DNA of 53,414 bases from Acidobacteriota bacterium (GCA_016213775.1 JACQZR010000213.1:1-53414), one strand, 5' to 3'. Shown: positions 32,084 to 41,008, counted from the stretch's first letter. The notes: generated by a model not told the origin, from the sequence alone. Numbers and translations: made by a program.

Positions 32084-34030
32084 CTATTCGGCTTTCCAGC
32101 GGGAATCAAAGAACCCGGCGGTGAACGGAACGCCGTCCGGGCCGATGACCGCCCAGTCGCCGAGCCGCGGAAACAGCAGCGCGTTGGTGCCTTTGAACTC
32201 TTTCTCGCCGAACGTGTGGCCGGAGTTGAGCACCACATACTTTGCGGGGTTCAGCGGATTGGGATAGATCATGGCGAGCAGTTGGCCCGGTGCCGTGGAG
32301 GTTCGTCCGTCGATTTCGATCTTCGCCGGCTCCCATTTGATGGGGAGCCTCGCCATCACGCGCGCGATCAGCTTATTGCTGCCCGGGTCGCCAAACAGGA
32401 TCAGGTTGTGTTGTGCGATGTCCTGATCAGTGATGTTGGAATCATCCTTGATGCGAATGTCGCCCCGCAGGAATTTATCCCAGTTGGCGCGGAAGGTTTC
32501 CAGCTTCTGCAGAGCAAGGGAGTTGGCGGCGGCATCGCGCGGGGTGCCGGTGGGCCGCACGCAGAGGAAGGAATCCACGAACGCATCGTCGATGGGGCCT
32601 TGCAGTCCGGAACGTTTTCGCAGTTCTTTGTTGTTGGACTTGGCGGCTGTCCATTTGCCCATCCGCAGTTCAATCAGCTTAGGCGATCCCTTGATGGTCT
32701 GCCCGTCAATCTCCACTGACTCGATGCCGTCGAGCCCGAGGTGGGTGACGTTCTTCGTGGTGATCATCGCGTGGCGCCGGTTGCGCGAGGCCTCCACTTC
32801 GGCGCGTTCGTACAGCTTCGCCATGCCATCGACGCGGAACCAGCCGCATTCGCCGTAACGGGTCGTGTGCGTAACAAACTTCACGTTGTCCAGCGAGCGG
32901 GGCTTGGCCAGTGCTTTGGTGAGGAACTCTTCGGAAATCTTCTTGCTCTCCGGCGCGAATCTGTGGCCGATCTTCGGGCCTGTGAGGAAGAGCGCGGGAA
33001 TACTCTCAGGCTCGATCTTTTCCGCGAGCAGTTGATTCCTGATGTTGGTAGAGGCCTGCAACTGAGGATCGTCGATGCTGCCATAGCCCACCGTGGGAAC
33101 GATCAGGGCATTGCGCGCGTAGAGGTAGGCATCGTAGATAGACCAGGCGCGCTGTTCCACCTCCGGTGCTTTTTCCTGCTTCGCGTAGAGCCTGGTTTCA
33201 GAGAATCCAGCACCGGCTTCAATAGCGGCCCAGCGATGCGGATGCTGCAATCCGATGTGCCATGTGCCGGCCCCACCCATCGAAAAGCCTCGCAGGACAA
33301 TCCTCGCGCGGTCGATTTTGTAGTTTCGTTCGACGGCTGCAAGCGCCTCAAACACATCGGATTCGCCGGCCCAGCGATATGCGTTGTTGGTGCGGCCGTA
33401 GATGTGGAGCTCGATTCGATCGGGAAGCGGTGTCACAGGCCGGCCCCATTCGGCATCGGCGATGAAGCTGACTTCGTTGAGCCGCGCGTTACGGCCATGC
33501 AGCACCACATCCAAACGCATCGGCGCGCCCGCGTAGGTGTCCGGCACGATGACCGTGTACGGTTGGGTGCTGCCGTCCACCTTTGAATAATAAGCTCGGA
33601 CGGTGCGTCCCTTGCGCGAAGGCCATGATGGCGGGCCCGAGGCGAGTTCACTGGCACGCGCCATCCCCGAGTCGAGCGTCTTCAGCGTGTTGTCGTAATA
33701 GGCCTTGGTGAGGAACTCTTCCGGGTGGCGCAGGATGAAATCGGCGGCCTTGTGGAAGATCTCGACGTCCGCCATCACATCGGTGTGGCGATGCCTGGAC
33801 GGAATCGCGGTGATGCGCCCGGCGAGTTGTGCCATCTTCGCTCGCACCGCCGAGATCTGCTCAGCGGTGGGCTTGTACGGAGGTTGTTCGGTTTGCTGCG
33901 CGAGCAGAGTGCACGCGGTTAGAGCTACTAGTATCAAGTTGCAGAAGTTCGCGTCGGCGGAAGGCCGGGCTGAAGCCCGGCGCAGGATGAATCCTGCCCC
34001 ACGTGAGTCAGTCTCGCCAGTGCGCTTCAT
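32084..34030 (-). CDS. Secreted alpha/beta hydrolase (prolyl-oligopeptidase-like) with repeat-modified signal peptide
   Basis: This 648-residue protein carries a serine-hydrolase domain at about residues 150-360: RIVLRGFSMGGAGTWHIGLQ has the G-x-S-x-G nucleophile elbow, and LDVVLHGRNA the oxyanion strand. An N-terminal helical region precedes it, and a ~250-residue C-terminal part contains NLILFGDPGSNKLI. A peptidase or esterase acting outside the cytoplasm is likely. ATG 34030 has GGAGG 8 nt upstream. Between this start and the hydrophobic core LILVALTACTLLAQQ lie about 30 extra residues encoded by double-hairpin repeat copy 2. Without them the protein would begin as an ordinary signal peptide. 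The exact substrate is unknown. Confidence 0.75.
   Translation of the reverse strand: MKRTGETDSRGAGFILRRASARPSADANFCNLILVALTACTLLAQQTEQPPYKPTAEQISAVRAKMAQLAGRITAIPSRHRHTDVMADVEIFHKAADFILRHPEEFLTKAYYDNTLKTLDSGMARASELASGPPSWPSRKGRTVRAYYSKVDGSTQPYTVIVPDTYAGAPMRLDVVLHGRNARLNEVSFIADAEWGRPVTPLPDRIELHIYGRTNNAYRWAGESDVFEALAAVERNYKIDRARIVLRGFSMGGAGTWHIGLQHPHRWAAIEAGAGFSETRLYAKQEKAPEVEQRAWSIYDAYLYARNALIVPTVGYGSIDDPQLQASTNIRNQLLAEKIEPESIPALFLTGPKIGHRFAPESKKISEEFLTKALAKPRSLDNVKFVTHTTRYGECGWFRVDGMAKLYERAEVEASRNRRHAMITTKNVTHLGLDGIESVEIDGQTIKGSPKLIELRMGKWTAAKSNNKELRKRSGLQGPIDDAFVDSFLCVRPTGTPRDAAANSLALQKLETFRANWDKFLRGDIRIKDDSNITDQDIAQHNLILFGDPGSNKLIARVMARLPIKWEPAKIEIDGRTSTAPGQLLAMIYPNPLNPAKYVVLNSGHTFGEKEFKGTNALLFPRLGDWAVIGPDGVPFTAGFFDSRWKAE
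33965..34002 (+). repeat. Double-hairpin repeat, copy 2 (inside a coding sequence)
   Basis: Stem 1 is CCGGGC-TGAA-GCCCGG (33965-33980); stem 2 is CAGGA-TGAA-TCCTG (33983-33996); CCCCAC follows at 33997-34002. It is translated in antisense orientation as part of the hydrolase N-terminus. Confidence 0.8.
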
Positions 34031-34057
34031 TGGAACGGCCTCCAGGGGTTGGGTTGA

Positions 34058-35128
34058 TTAGCTGTGACGGATGACGAGTACGTCGCCGTCCTTGACAATA
34101 TACTCTTTCCCTTCGAGGCGCAGCAGCCCTTTCTCGCGCAGCCCGCCGTAGCCTTTGAGATCGACGAGGTTCTTCCAATTCACCACTTCGGCGCGGATGA
34201 ACTTCTTCTCGAAGTCGCTGTGAATGGCCCCCGCGGCTTTCACGGCCGTGCTGTGCGTGGGAATGGTCCAGGCCCGGACTTCGGTCTCGCCTGCCGTGAG
34301 GAAGCTCATCAGCCCAAGCAGCGCGTAAGTGGCGGTGATGATGCGGTTGAGTCCGGGTTCCACCAAGCCATAGCTGCCCATCAACTCCTTCGCTTCCTCA
34401 GTGCCGAGTTCCGCGAGTTCGGCTTCGATCTTGCCACACACCGCCGCGACACCCGTCTTGGGGCGGTTGCCCAGTTTAGCCGCGTAGTCCTTTTCGAGAT
34501 CGGCCAGTGTAGCAGCGCTTTCTTCGCCGGCGTTCAGCACATACAGCATCGGCTTGAGCGACAAAAACTGAAAGCCGCGAATCAACTTCTCTTCTTCATT
34601 GGTGAAGGTGAGTTCCCGCAGCGGCTTGCCATCCTCCAGCGCCGCTTTGCAGCGGACGAGCACATCGAATTCGTGATCGAGCTCGGGGTTCTTGATCTTC
34701 TTGCGGTCCTTCTCCAGCCGCTCCATGCGCTTTTCAATTACCACCAGGTCGCTCAACACGAGTTCCATATCGACGTCGTCACGATCGCGCACGGCGTCCA
34801 CGCTCCCTTTTTCATGCGGCACAGTAGGATCATCAAAAACCCGCAACACGTGCGCCAGCGAATCCACAACGCGCAGGCTGGCGAGATAGTGCGGCTCGCG
34901 CAAGGCTTCCTTTGAGATTCCCGGAAAGTCGACGTATTCGACAACCGCGAAAGTGATCTTGGGTGGATCGAAAATCTTCGCTAGTTCGTCGAGGCGCGGG
35001 TCGGGAACCTTGGACACGCCGACGCGGGTTTCCATCGACCCCACACGCGTCGATTCGTGTACGCCGGTGAGGATGGTGAACAGAGACGTTTTGCCCGTCA
35101 TGGGCAGACCAATGATTGCAGTTCTCAT
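34058..35128 (-). CDS. ychF: Obg-like ATPase YchF
   Basis: This 356-residue P-loop protein of the OBG family binds ATP rather than GTP and associates with ribosomes. The P-loop is GLPMTGKTS, the G3 motif DFPG in YVDFPGISKEA, and the G4 position is replaced by NAGE, as in YchF. A coiled-coil insertion (RMERLEKDRKKIKNPELDHE) and a C-terminal TGS domain (ending RLEGKEYIVKDGDVLVIRHS) complete the family layout. The P-loop MTGKTS differs from the usual NVGKS. It follows the moxR gene by 30 bp on the same strand. Confidence 0.92.
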   Translation of the reverse strand: MRTAIIGLPMTGKTSLFTILTGVHESTRVGSMETRVGVSKVPDPRLDELAKIFDPPKITFAVVEYVDFPGISKEALREPHYLASLRVVDSLAHVLRVFDDPTVPHEKGSVDAVRDRDDVDMELVLSDLVVIEKRMERLEKDRKKIKNPELDHEFDVLVRCKAALEDGKPLRELTFTNEEEKLIRGFQFLSLKPMLYVLNAGEESAATLADLEKDYAAKLGNRPKTGVAAVCGKIEAELAELGTEEAKELMGSYGLVEPGLNRIITATYALLGLMSFLTAGETEVRAWTIPTHSTAVKAAGAIHSDFEKKFIRAEVVNWKNLVDLKGYGGLREKGLLRLEGKEYIVKDGDVLVIRHS

Positions 35129-35158
35129 GAAACTCTTTCTTCTCTATTGGGGCACAGC

Positions 35159-36142
35159 TTATAGGGGCACTTCCACGAAAGTGAGGATCTCTTCCAGGAT
35201 ACGGTCCGCCAGCCCCGCGCCACGCTGGCCGGGTGCGATTCGGGCGCTGAGGACCACCCGGTGCGAGAACAAAGGAACGACCAGGCGCTTCACGTCATCG
35301 GGAATGACATGGTCGCGGCCTTCAATGACGGCGAGCGCCTGAGCCGCACGATACAGGGCTTGCGCCCCGCGGGGGCTGACGCCGAGTGCGAGCGATTCGT
35401 GCTCGCGGGTGCGTTTGACGATGGCGAGCATGTAGTCGACGAGCGCGTCGTCGATGCGGACCTGTGACACGAGACTTTGCAGAAACGTGACTTGCTCACC
35501 GGTGAGGACGGGCTGAATTTCCGAAGCCGACCGCGATTGGTCTCGGAGGATTTCGCGTTCGCTCGCCGGGTCGGGGTAGCCCATGCGCAGACGCATCAGG
35601 AAGCGGTCGAGCTGCGATTCGGGTAGCGGGTAGGTTCCATGATGCTCGGACGGATTCTGTGTGGCGATCACCATGAAGGGTTCCGCGAGCGGGTAGCACC
35701 GGCCGTCGATCGAGATCTGCCGCTCATTCATGGCTTCCAGCAACGCCGACTGTGTCTTCGGCGTGGCGCGGTTGATTTCGTCTCCGAGCAGAAAGTTGGT
35801 GAAGATGGGGCCGGGTTTGAATTCGAACTCGCCTGAGTGAGCGTTGTAGATGGTGACGCCGAGCACGTCGCTCGGCAGCATATCGGAAGTGAATTGCAGG
35901 CGGTGGAAGGAGGATTGCACCGATCGCGCGAGTGCATGGGCAAGGGTGGTCTTTCCCACTCCAGGCACATCTTCAATAAGAAGATGGCCTTTCGAGATCA
36001 GACAGACGAGGGACAGGCGCAGTACTTCTGCCTTACCCCGAATGGCCGTACCGAGCAGGGTTTCCAACTTGCCCAACTGCTCGAAGGCGTAGGGAAAACC
36101 TGAAGGGGCCTGCGGAGGGTCCAATGTTTCCCGCGGGCTCAT
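35159..36142 (-). CDS. MoxR-family AAA+ ATPase
   Basis: This 327-residue AAA+ chaperone has Walker A in LIEDVPGVGKTTLAHALARS, Walker B in FLLGDEINRATPKTQSALLE, sensor I in VIATQNPSEHHGTYPLPES and the C-terminal AAA lid (ALGVSPRGAQALYRAAQALA). MoxR proteins act with VWA-domain or DUF58 partners in protein maturation; neither partner gene is adjacent here. I chose ATG 36142; a TTG at 36214 would overlap the ParA-like gene. It begins 10 bp after that gene and precedes ychF, so transcription through all three is likely. Confidence 0.9.
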   Translation of the reverse strand: MSPRETLDPPQAPSGFPYAFEQLGKLETLLGTAIRGKAEVLRLSLVCLISKGHLLIEDVPGVGKTTLAHALARSVQSSFHRLQFTSDMLPSDVLGVTIYNAHSGEFEFKPGPIFTNFLLGDEINRATPKTQSALLEAMNERQISIDGRCYPLAEPFMVIATQNPSEHHGTYPLPESQLDRFLMRLRMGYPDPASEREILRDQSRSASEIQPVLTGEQVTFLQSLVSQVRIDDALVDYMLAIVKRTREHESLALGVSPRGAQALYRAAQALAVIEGRDHVIPDDVKRLVVPLFSHRVVLSARIAPGQRGAGLADRILEEILTFVEVPL

Positions 36143-36152
36143 CCTTTCTAGT

Positions 36153-36959
36153 TTAGCTGGAAATCCGCGCCGGGCTTGGCTCAATCGGAAGTTCCAGCTT
36201 TGCCCGGGAGGCAATGGCGAGAGCGAGGGTCCGGTACTCCTTACCGGTATCCTGTGCCGCTTTCAGAAGGGAGGCCATGGCGCCGTCTCCCGGTTTGAGC
36301 TGGAATGTCGGCCTGCGGGCTTCGTGGGCGAGCGACAACAGGCCCGGGTATTCACGGATGGTGGCGAACCATTCGGGGCCCGACATAAGGAGTTGGATCG
36401 CGCTCCAGAGTTGTGTGGACATCGGCTGCCCCAAACGTACGCTCCGGCGAAGCAAGATGTAGCCGAGAAGCCGAACAGGCTCGGGCATCGCCTGGAAAGC
36501 GTCGCCAAGCACGGCGAGGGTGGCCAGGGACTGCCGGTCAGGAGGGAGCGGAACCAACACGTGATCCGCCGCAAGCAGAGCGGCCCGGTTTAAGGGGTCG
36601 AACCCCGGGCCCAGATTCATGAGGACGATTCCTGCCTGGCGAGTTTCGGCGGCGGAACGGACCAGATCCAGTCTGTTCCGAATGCCCGGCTCGTCCAGCA
36701 TCGAGAGGTGGATGCCGCTGGGAAGTAACGCCAGCCCTTCGCCGATGACTTGAAACCGGGTGCAGGGCGGGTCCGCTCCCCAAACCTCTTCCAGAGCCTC
36801 ATCGTCAACGAAGGTGGCGGTGAGGCGAGCTTGGGGATCGAGGTCAGCCACGAGAACAGGCACACCAAGATCGGCGTACATCCAGGCGAGGTGATAAACA
36901 AGCGTGGACTTGCCGGCCGCCACGCGGTTATTGAAGAAAGCGATAAGAGGGGCGTTCAA
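36153..36959 (-). CDS. ParA-like ATPase with altered Walker A motif
   Basis: This 268-residue protein begins MNAPLIAFFNNRVAAGKST. The normal deviant Walker A is KGGVGKTT, so the signature first lysine position is Asn/Arg here while the GKST core remains. The second motif, VLVADLDPQARLTATF, is intact, as is MNLGPGFDPLNRAAL. It probably dimerises on ATP, but DNA binding or partner activation may differ from true ParA. It starts at a TTG overlapping the TGA of the AlbA_2/HATPase gene (TTGA), so the two are coupled. No ParB or centromere-like repeat is visible, which argues against a plasmid partition role. Confidence 0.75.
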   Translation of the reverse strand: MNAPLIAFFNNRVAAGKSTLVYHLAWMYADLGVPVLVADLDPQARLTATFVDDEALEEVWGADPPCTRFQVIGEGLALLPSGIHLSMLDEPGIRNRLDLVRSAAETRQAGIVLMNLGPGFDPLNRAALLAADHVLVPLPPDRQSLATLAVLGDAFQAMPEPVRLLGYILLRRSVRLGQPMSTQLWSAIQLLMSGPEWFATIREYPGLLSLAHEARRPTFQLKPGDGAMASLLKAAQDTGKEYRTLALAIASRAKLELPIEPSPARISS

Positions 36960-38217
36960 TTGCGGGACCTCAAGATCGCCACCACACGGGTGTCGTCGGC
37001 GAGGAACTCCAGAGGAGGATTGCCATTCCGCTCCATCTCCTTCTTCGCGATCTGAATGCCGACTCCGAATTTCTGTACGAGGTTCAAGTGCTTCATGGCC
37101 TCGGCAAGGTGCGGGTTTCTGTAGTCGTTGACACCTGGCATTCCAAAGTTAGCGCGGGTGACCCTGCCATACGGGCCACCCGGGCTGTGAATCTCTACCC
37201 GGTCAGAGAACCAGTCTACGCGCACGGGAGCATGAGTGCCTTGGTAGTTGCGATGGAGCAAGGCATTGCGGAAGAGTTGGCGGAGAGCATGGATCGGGTA
37301 GTTGGGACGAGGAACATCCACTGGGGCGTTGGGATCTCTCGCCGTTTGAATCGTCGTCTCGAACTTGTCCTCTATCAGCCGGATCATTTGCGGAAGGGGC
37401 GCGCTGAAGTCGGAAGAATCAGGAATGGGGTCGGAAAGATCTGTACCATCCACGCGCAGGAACTGGACGTAGGCTCCAGGGAGAGAATGGCGCGGCTCTT
37501 GCCTGTCACGAGGATTCCAAGAACCGTGGGAATCCATTCGCCATCGCGCCTGGTGATTAGACGAAGCGATTCCATTTGCTGTTCCAGAGGGCGCCGGTTC
37601 TCCTCGATGATCTCGGGAGCAACGCTGGCAGGCAGGTAAGAGGCCCGGAACAACTCCAGGTCGAGATCGTTGAGCGTTGCATGCTCAACAGGAGTGGCAT
37701 CGGTGGGGAGATCCCGTGACCGGCGCTTCTCGTTCAGCCGCCGCTCTTCCTCCGGGGTGGCCGGCGAAAGTCCGGGGCCGACGCGAATCCAGACCCGGCC
37801 TTGATAGCGGATAGGGGGCGCGTCGGATGGTTGCACGATCACGACGGCTAACTCGCACCCGTTCAGGACGCGCTTCTGAACGGTGATATTCGGGAATGGG
37901 ACGGTGTTGCCGTCGGATCGAATGTCGGAAAGTGCAAGGAGCAGTTGGTCCGTGATCGCCAATCCCGCGCACGAGCCGTCGTCCCTTGCGCCAATGAACA
38001 GAACTCCCGGCTGGCGATGGTTCGGCAGATCATTGGCAAACGCGCATACGGTCTGCCGGATCTTGCTTGCATCGGCTAGTGACGGTTTACGCTCCACGCG
38101 ATCTGATTCGATATCGGCGAGCAGTGCTCCAAGTCGGCGTCTGTCATCTACAGACAAGTCTAGCCAAGAATATGTGCAGTTTTTGGCGGCTTTCAGCATG
38201 CAGCTTTCAGCTCTCAA
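36956..38217 (-). pseudogene. AlbA_2 (Schlafen-type)/HATPase protein with one frameshift
   Basis: Two frames join into one ~420-residue protein. The first (to about 37500) has the AlbA_2 core: IESDRVERKPSLADASKIRQ, then VCAFANDLP and GVLFIGARDDGSCAGL. The second has HSLPGAYVQFLRVDG and a GHKL ATPase part: ALRQLFRNALLHRNY (N box), SPGGPYG (G1) and QKFGVGI (G2). A missing C near 37505, where AGC-CCG-CGC is now AGC-CGC-GCC, breaks the frame between TGKS and PRHSLPG. Such proteins are often called RecG-like transcriptional regulators and occur in mobile and defence regions. The start is uncertain (38217 or ATG 38199). It is coupled to the ParA-like gene. Programmed frameshifting or a sequencing error is possible. 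Confidence 0.7.
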
Positions 38218-39180
38218 CTCCTTGTGTAGAGCACGACCTGTTGCAGGTTAAGCCATTAGAAATGCTCGACAAATCAAGGCTTCGTAACATGCCGCACAGA
38301 TCTGTTGAGCTCTTTCGAACGAGGAACTTGAGCTTTGGAGAACCTACCGGGATGCTTCCGCGGTTTCCATTCGCGTTGGGCGCATCTGCCTTCGTTGCTA
38401 CGCGCACCTGCTGCTGCATTTTGTCCGCTGGTGGAGTCAGCAACCAGGAGTGGATGTCATGCGATGGGAGGCCAATCAGTTCACCGAATCGACGTTATTG
38501 GATTATGCGCGGGCGCAGCGGGAAGAGGCGCGGAAGTATGCGCCGGAGTTGGTGAACAGCCGGTCCGCCACATTGAACGAGCAATTACACGGTGAACTCC
38601 TTATGTTACTAGATCAACCCAGGCTTAGCCTGGTGTACCGAAGTCACAAATCGTGCGGCTCTTTTAGATTTTGGGCGAAAGCACGATCTGTCAATCGGAT
38701 AGCGAGGTGCGCGGTGCGAAGACTGCGTGGACGAGGGGGAATATCGGCGCGCTTCGCGGGATATCTGACCAATGGCGCACAGCGATGCGAACCCACTCCG
38801 CAGTGGCTCACCGTTTCTCCTCTGCGCTCGAAATGTCGGGGTTCGGGGCTGGCAGTGCCACGTGCCCGGCGGTGCCGTCCGACACGCCGAAGAACGTTCG
38901 TGACGGACGTGGTGTCGACAACGGGCGTCGCAGACTGCGAAGCATCGTCACACGACCCAAATCGCAGAATCTACAGGAGATGCACGCCAGAAGATCGAAA
39001 GATCTAAAAGAGCCGAACCCAGTCGCAAAGGCGGACGCAAAGACGCCCAGAGACTTTGCCGGGATCCCGTTCGGCGGACAAGGTTGGCCCAATGGGGATG
39101 GTTGATGCAACTTTTTTCGACATCCTTTACGCCAAGACCGCCATTCTCACGCAATCTCAAGTAGGGGGTTGATCTGGGTT
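38218..39180. other. Gene-poor accessory stretch
   Basis: No intact gene is recognised. It contains a copy of the METAEASR repeat (38343-38390), an unassigned short frame at 38450 beginning MDVMRWEANQFTESTLLDYA with no known motif, and about 500 bp of sequence with no recognisable content. Confidence 0.4.
38343..38390 (-). repeat. METAEASR-coding repeat, copy 1 (non-genic)
   Basis: Read on the minus strand it encodes MRPTRMETAEASR and a stop, nearly the same as the C-terminal tail of the SulP gene at 41009-41056. Shared words include CTACCGGGATGC and CGGTTTCCAT. It has no gene in front of it. Confidence 0.65.
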
Positions 39181-39184
39181 GAAG

Positions 39185-39293
39185 CTGGCCGAGGGAACCA
39201 GACCGAAAGGAGGAGCCCGGTCATGCGACGGAGACGTCAGCCGCGAGGCGAGAGTACTGACCGGGCTCATTCGTCACTAAGGAGAGAACAACA
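39185..39293 (+). ncRNA. Candidate structured leader RNA of the collagen-like gene
   Basis: GAGCCCGGTCA (39213-39223) pairs perfectly with TGACCGGGCTC (39258-39268), an 11-bp stem. It encloses two short hairpins with GNRA tetraloops: GACG-GAGA-CGTC (39227-39238) and GCC-GCGA-GGC (39240-39249), together a three-way junction. Upstream lies a 4-bp hairpin CTGG/CCAG (39185-39201). Downstream comes AAGGAG (39279-39284), the ribosome site of the next gene. A second strong ribosome site (AAAGGAGG, 39207-39214) with ATG 39222 sits at the 5' side of the main stem and could start a short leader peptide. It is a likely cis-regulator, and I cannot match it to a known riboswitch. Confidence 0.5.
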
Positions 39294-40301
39294 ATGTTGT
39301 GTTTCAGAAATCACTCGTCAACTTCCTTACTCGTCCTGCTGCTGGCGGCGATTTGTTTCACGCTCGCTGCGGAACAGCCCCAGGGACAGCAAGTCGCCCT
39401 TCAGATCACAAAAGCAAAAGTCGAGTTTGATTCGAGTAATCGGCCACAGTCGGTGGTGATCACAGGAGCCAGCTTCGGCATTCAGTCGTCGTCGTCGAAA
39501 GTGCTCCTCGACTGGCCGGGCGGCGGCGTAATGACTGAGTTGGTCGTCACCAATTGGACCGACAAGTTGATCTATGCACAGATCCCGTCGGGCACGTCGC
39601 CAGCAACTTATCTTCTCACCGTTTCCAAAGGGCCAACCGTTCCCAGCGCCACAGCGATCCACTCCGCGAGCATCGACCTTACCATTGGCGCAGTGGGTCC
39701 CGTTGGCTCGCAGGGCCCTCAAGGTCCTGCGGGTCCGCAAGGGCTCCAGGGTCTTCAAGGACCGGTAGGACCGACTGGCCTACAAGGAGTGCAAGGCTCC
39801 CCAGGTCCAGCGGGACCGATAGGACCGCCCGGCCCTCAAGGACCCTTAGGACCCTCCGGCGTCTCGCAGGTTTACTGGACTTACGGCCCCGTGGATGCAC
39901 CTGGCCCGATCACGGATATCCCGCCACGAGACTCGTCTCCGAAAACACTGGCGAAGATGACAGTCCCCGCCGGCTTTTACGTTGTTACGGCTGATGTAGG
40001 TCTGGAGAATATCGCCAACTTTGCTCTACAGGACAACGACCGCACAGTCCAGTGTCTCATCAGCCCATCCGAATGGAGTTTCAGTACAACGGTTACCGGC
40101 GGGACGGGCCTACCCGGAAAACAGGAACGTCTCTCCGCGACGCGGCCTTTCAGCCTGTCTGCTGACACGCAACTCGAGCTGAAATGCGGTGCGATGACAG
40201 GAGGAACCGACCACTCCTCTGTGTGGACCGCATATGGGTCTTACGGAAATGGCCGGCCGATGCTGATTGCAATCAAGGTTGGAGCGATCACTCCGAAGTA
40301 G
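39294..40301 (+). CDS. Secreted collagen-like repeat protein
   Basis: This 335-residue exported protein has a signal peptide (about residues 10-26, [17 protein letters not shown]). An IPT/TIG-like immunoglobulin domain follows ([20 protein letters not shown]...SASFGIQSS). Then come about 19 Gly-X-Y triplets (residues ~132-190; [44 protein letters not shown]) able to form a collagen triple helix. The C-terminal ~140-residue globular part ([18 protein letters not shown] to the end) may trimerise it. Bacterial collagens build surface or extracellular fibres. ATG 39294 has AAGGAG 9 nt upstream. It is transcribed alone behind the structured leader. Confidence 0.85.
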   Translation: MLCFRNHSSTSLLVLLLAAICFTLAAEQPQGQQVALQITKAKVEFDSSNRPQSVVITGASFGIQSSSSKVLLDWPGGGVMTELVVTNWTDKLIYAQIPSGTSPATYLLTVSKGPTVPSATAIHSASIDLTIGAVGPVGSQGPQGPAGPQGLQGLQGPVGPTGLQGVQGSPGPAGPIGPPGPQGPLGPSGVSQVYWTYGPVDAPGPITDIPPRDSSPKTLAKMTVPAGFYVVTADVGLENIANFALQDNDRTVQCLISPSEWSFSTTVTGGTGLPGKQERLSATRPFSLSADTQLELKCGAMTGGTDHSSVWTAYGSYGNGRPMLIAIKVGAITPK

Positions 40302-40302
40302 A

Positions 40303-40337
40303 GATAAATGCCGCCCAGCGGATAACCTGCATTTATC
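40303..40337 (+). terminator. Hairpin after the collagen-like gene
   Basis: GATAAATGC (40303-40311) pairs with GCATTTATC (40329-40337) two bases after the stop. There is no T tract, so it may be a protective 3' stem rather than an intrinsic terminator. Confidence 0.35.
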
Positions 40338-40475
40338 GCAGCGCCGGTCAGTCGCTAGTAGAGCCATTCTTTGTTGAAGAGCCGCTTCAGTTCCTCGGCC
40401 GATGGAGTACCCTCGACAGACTCCGCGTTTCTTCGGCGTTGAGGCGTATTCCGGAGCGGCCGATCGCCCTTCCGG

Positions 40476-40780
40476 GTTGAAGCCGATCACGATTCCGGGA
40501 TGATGCCGATCACAATTCGGCGGATCCCGGAATGGTGATCGCGTTGCCCCGGAATAGAGCACGAGATTGATCTGACCAAACGGTGCTGGATAAACCGGCC
40601 GACAATCTGACTTCCACTCGGTGGTGGAGGAAAACAGGTTGCCGCAAAAGAGGTTGTCCATGCGCAAGATCAAGGAAGTTCTCTGGCTTCAGGCTCTCGG
40701 ACTGACCCAGCGCTAGATTGCCAGAACTTGCTCAATAGGCCAAAGCACGGTCTCGGTCGCTATGGCCCCTTCCAATCCTC
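40476..40780 (+). mobile_element. IS21-family remnant (IstA N-terminus and end repeats)
   Basis: From 40660 the plus strand reads MRKIKEVLWLQALGLTQR, a stop, then IARTCSIGQSTVS: the helix-turn-helix start of IstA transposases with a nonsense codon in the middle. Upstream (40480-40545) are repeated words GCCGATCACGATTCCGGGAT, GCCGATCACAATTC and CCGGAATGGTGATCG, the multiple end-binding repeats typical of IS21 ends. The remaining IstA and IstB genes are absent. Confidence 0.6.
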
Positions 40781-40873
40781 AAACTCACCCGGTTTTGTGG
40801 TGAAGACCTTTACTGGCCACCGTTGATTCCAGGTTACTTTTCCTCTCTGAACCCACGAACTGCGAAAGTCAGG

Positions 40874-40967
40874 CTAACGGTCGCGGCTCGGAAGCCGTTA
40901 CTGAGCCGCGCGCGCCAAGCAAGCGGTCTCCGGGATTTTTCACAGACTCTAACATTCGCGGCTCGGG
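40874..40967 (+). repeat. Two copies of the CTAACGGTCGCGGCTCGGA repeat
   Basis: 40874-40892 matches 17447-17465 exactly; 40949-40967 is a variant (CTAACATTCGCGGCTCGGG) with similar downstream context (GATCGG...TGATT). All copies lie between genes. Confidence 0.55.
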
Positions 40968-41008
40968 ATCGGCGTGCTGATTTCGCAAGAGTTTCTGTGC
41001 ACGCACCT

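Noticed and set aside
36153-36959. Plasmid partition locus
   Set aside because: No ParB-like gene and no centromere-like iterons beside the ParA-like gene, and its Walker A is altered.
38450-39007. A 185-codon open frame beginning MDVMRWEANQF
   Set aside because: Only the first ~55 residues look protein-like; the rest is Arg/Cys-rich and typical of non-coding GC-rich DNA. Kept only as part of the gene-poor stretch.
39213-39268. Group II intron domain V or a GEMM (c-di-GMP) riboswitch in the collagen leader
   Set aside because: The stem begins GAGCC as domain V does, but length, loop and bulge do not fit; the conserved GEMM words are absent.
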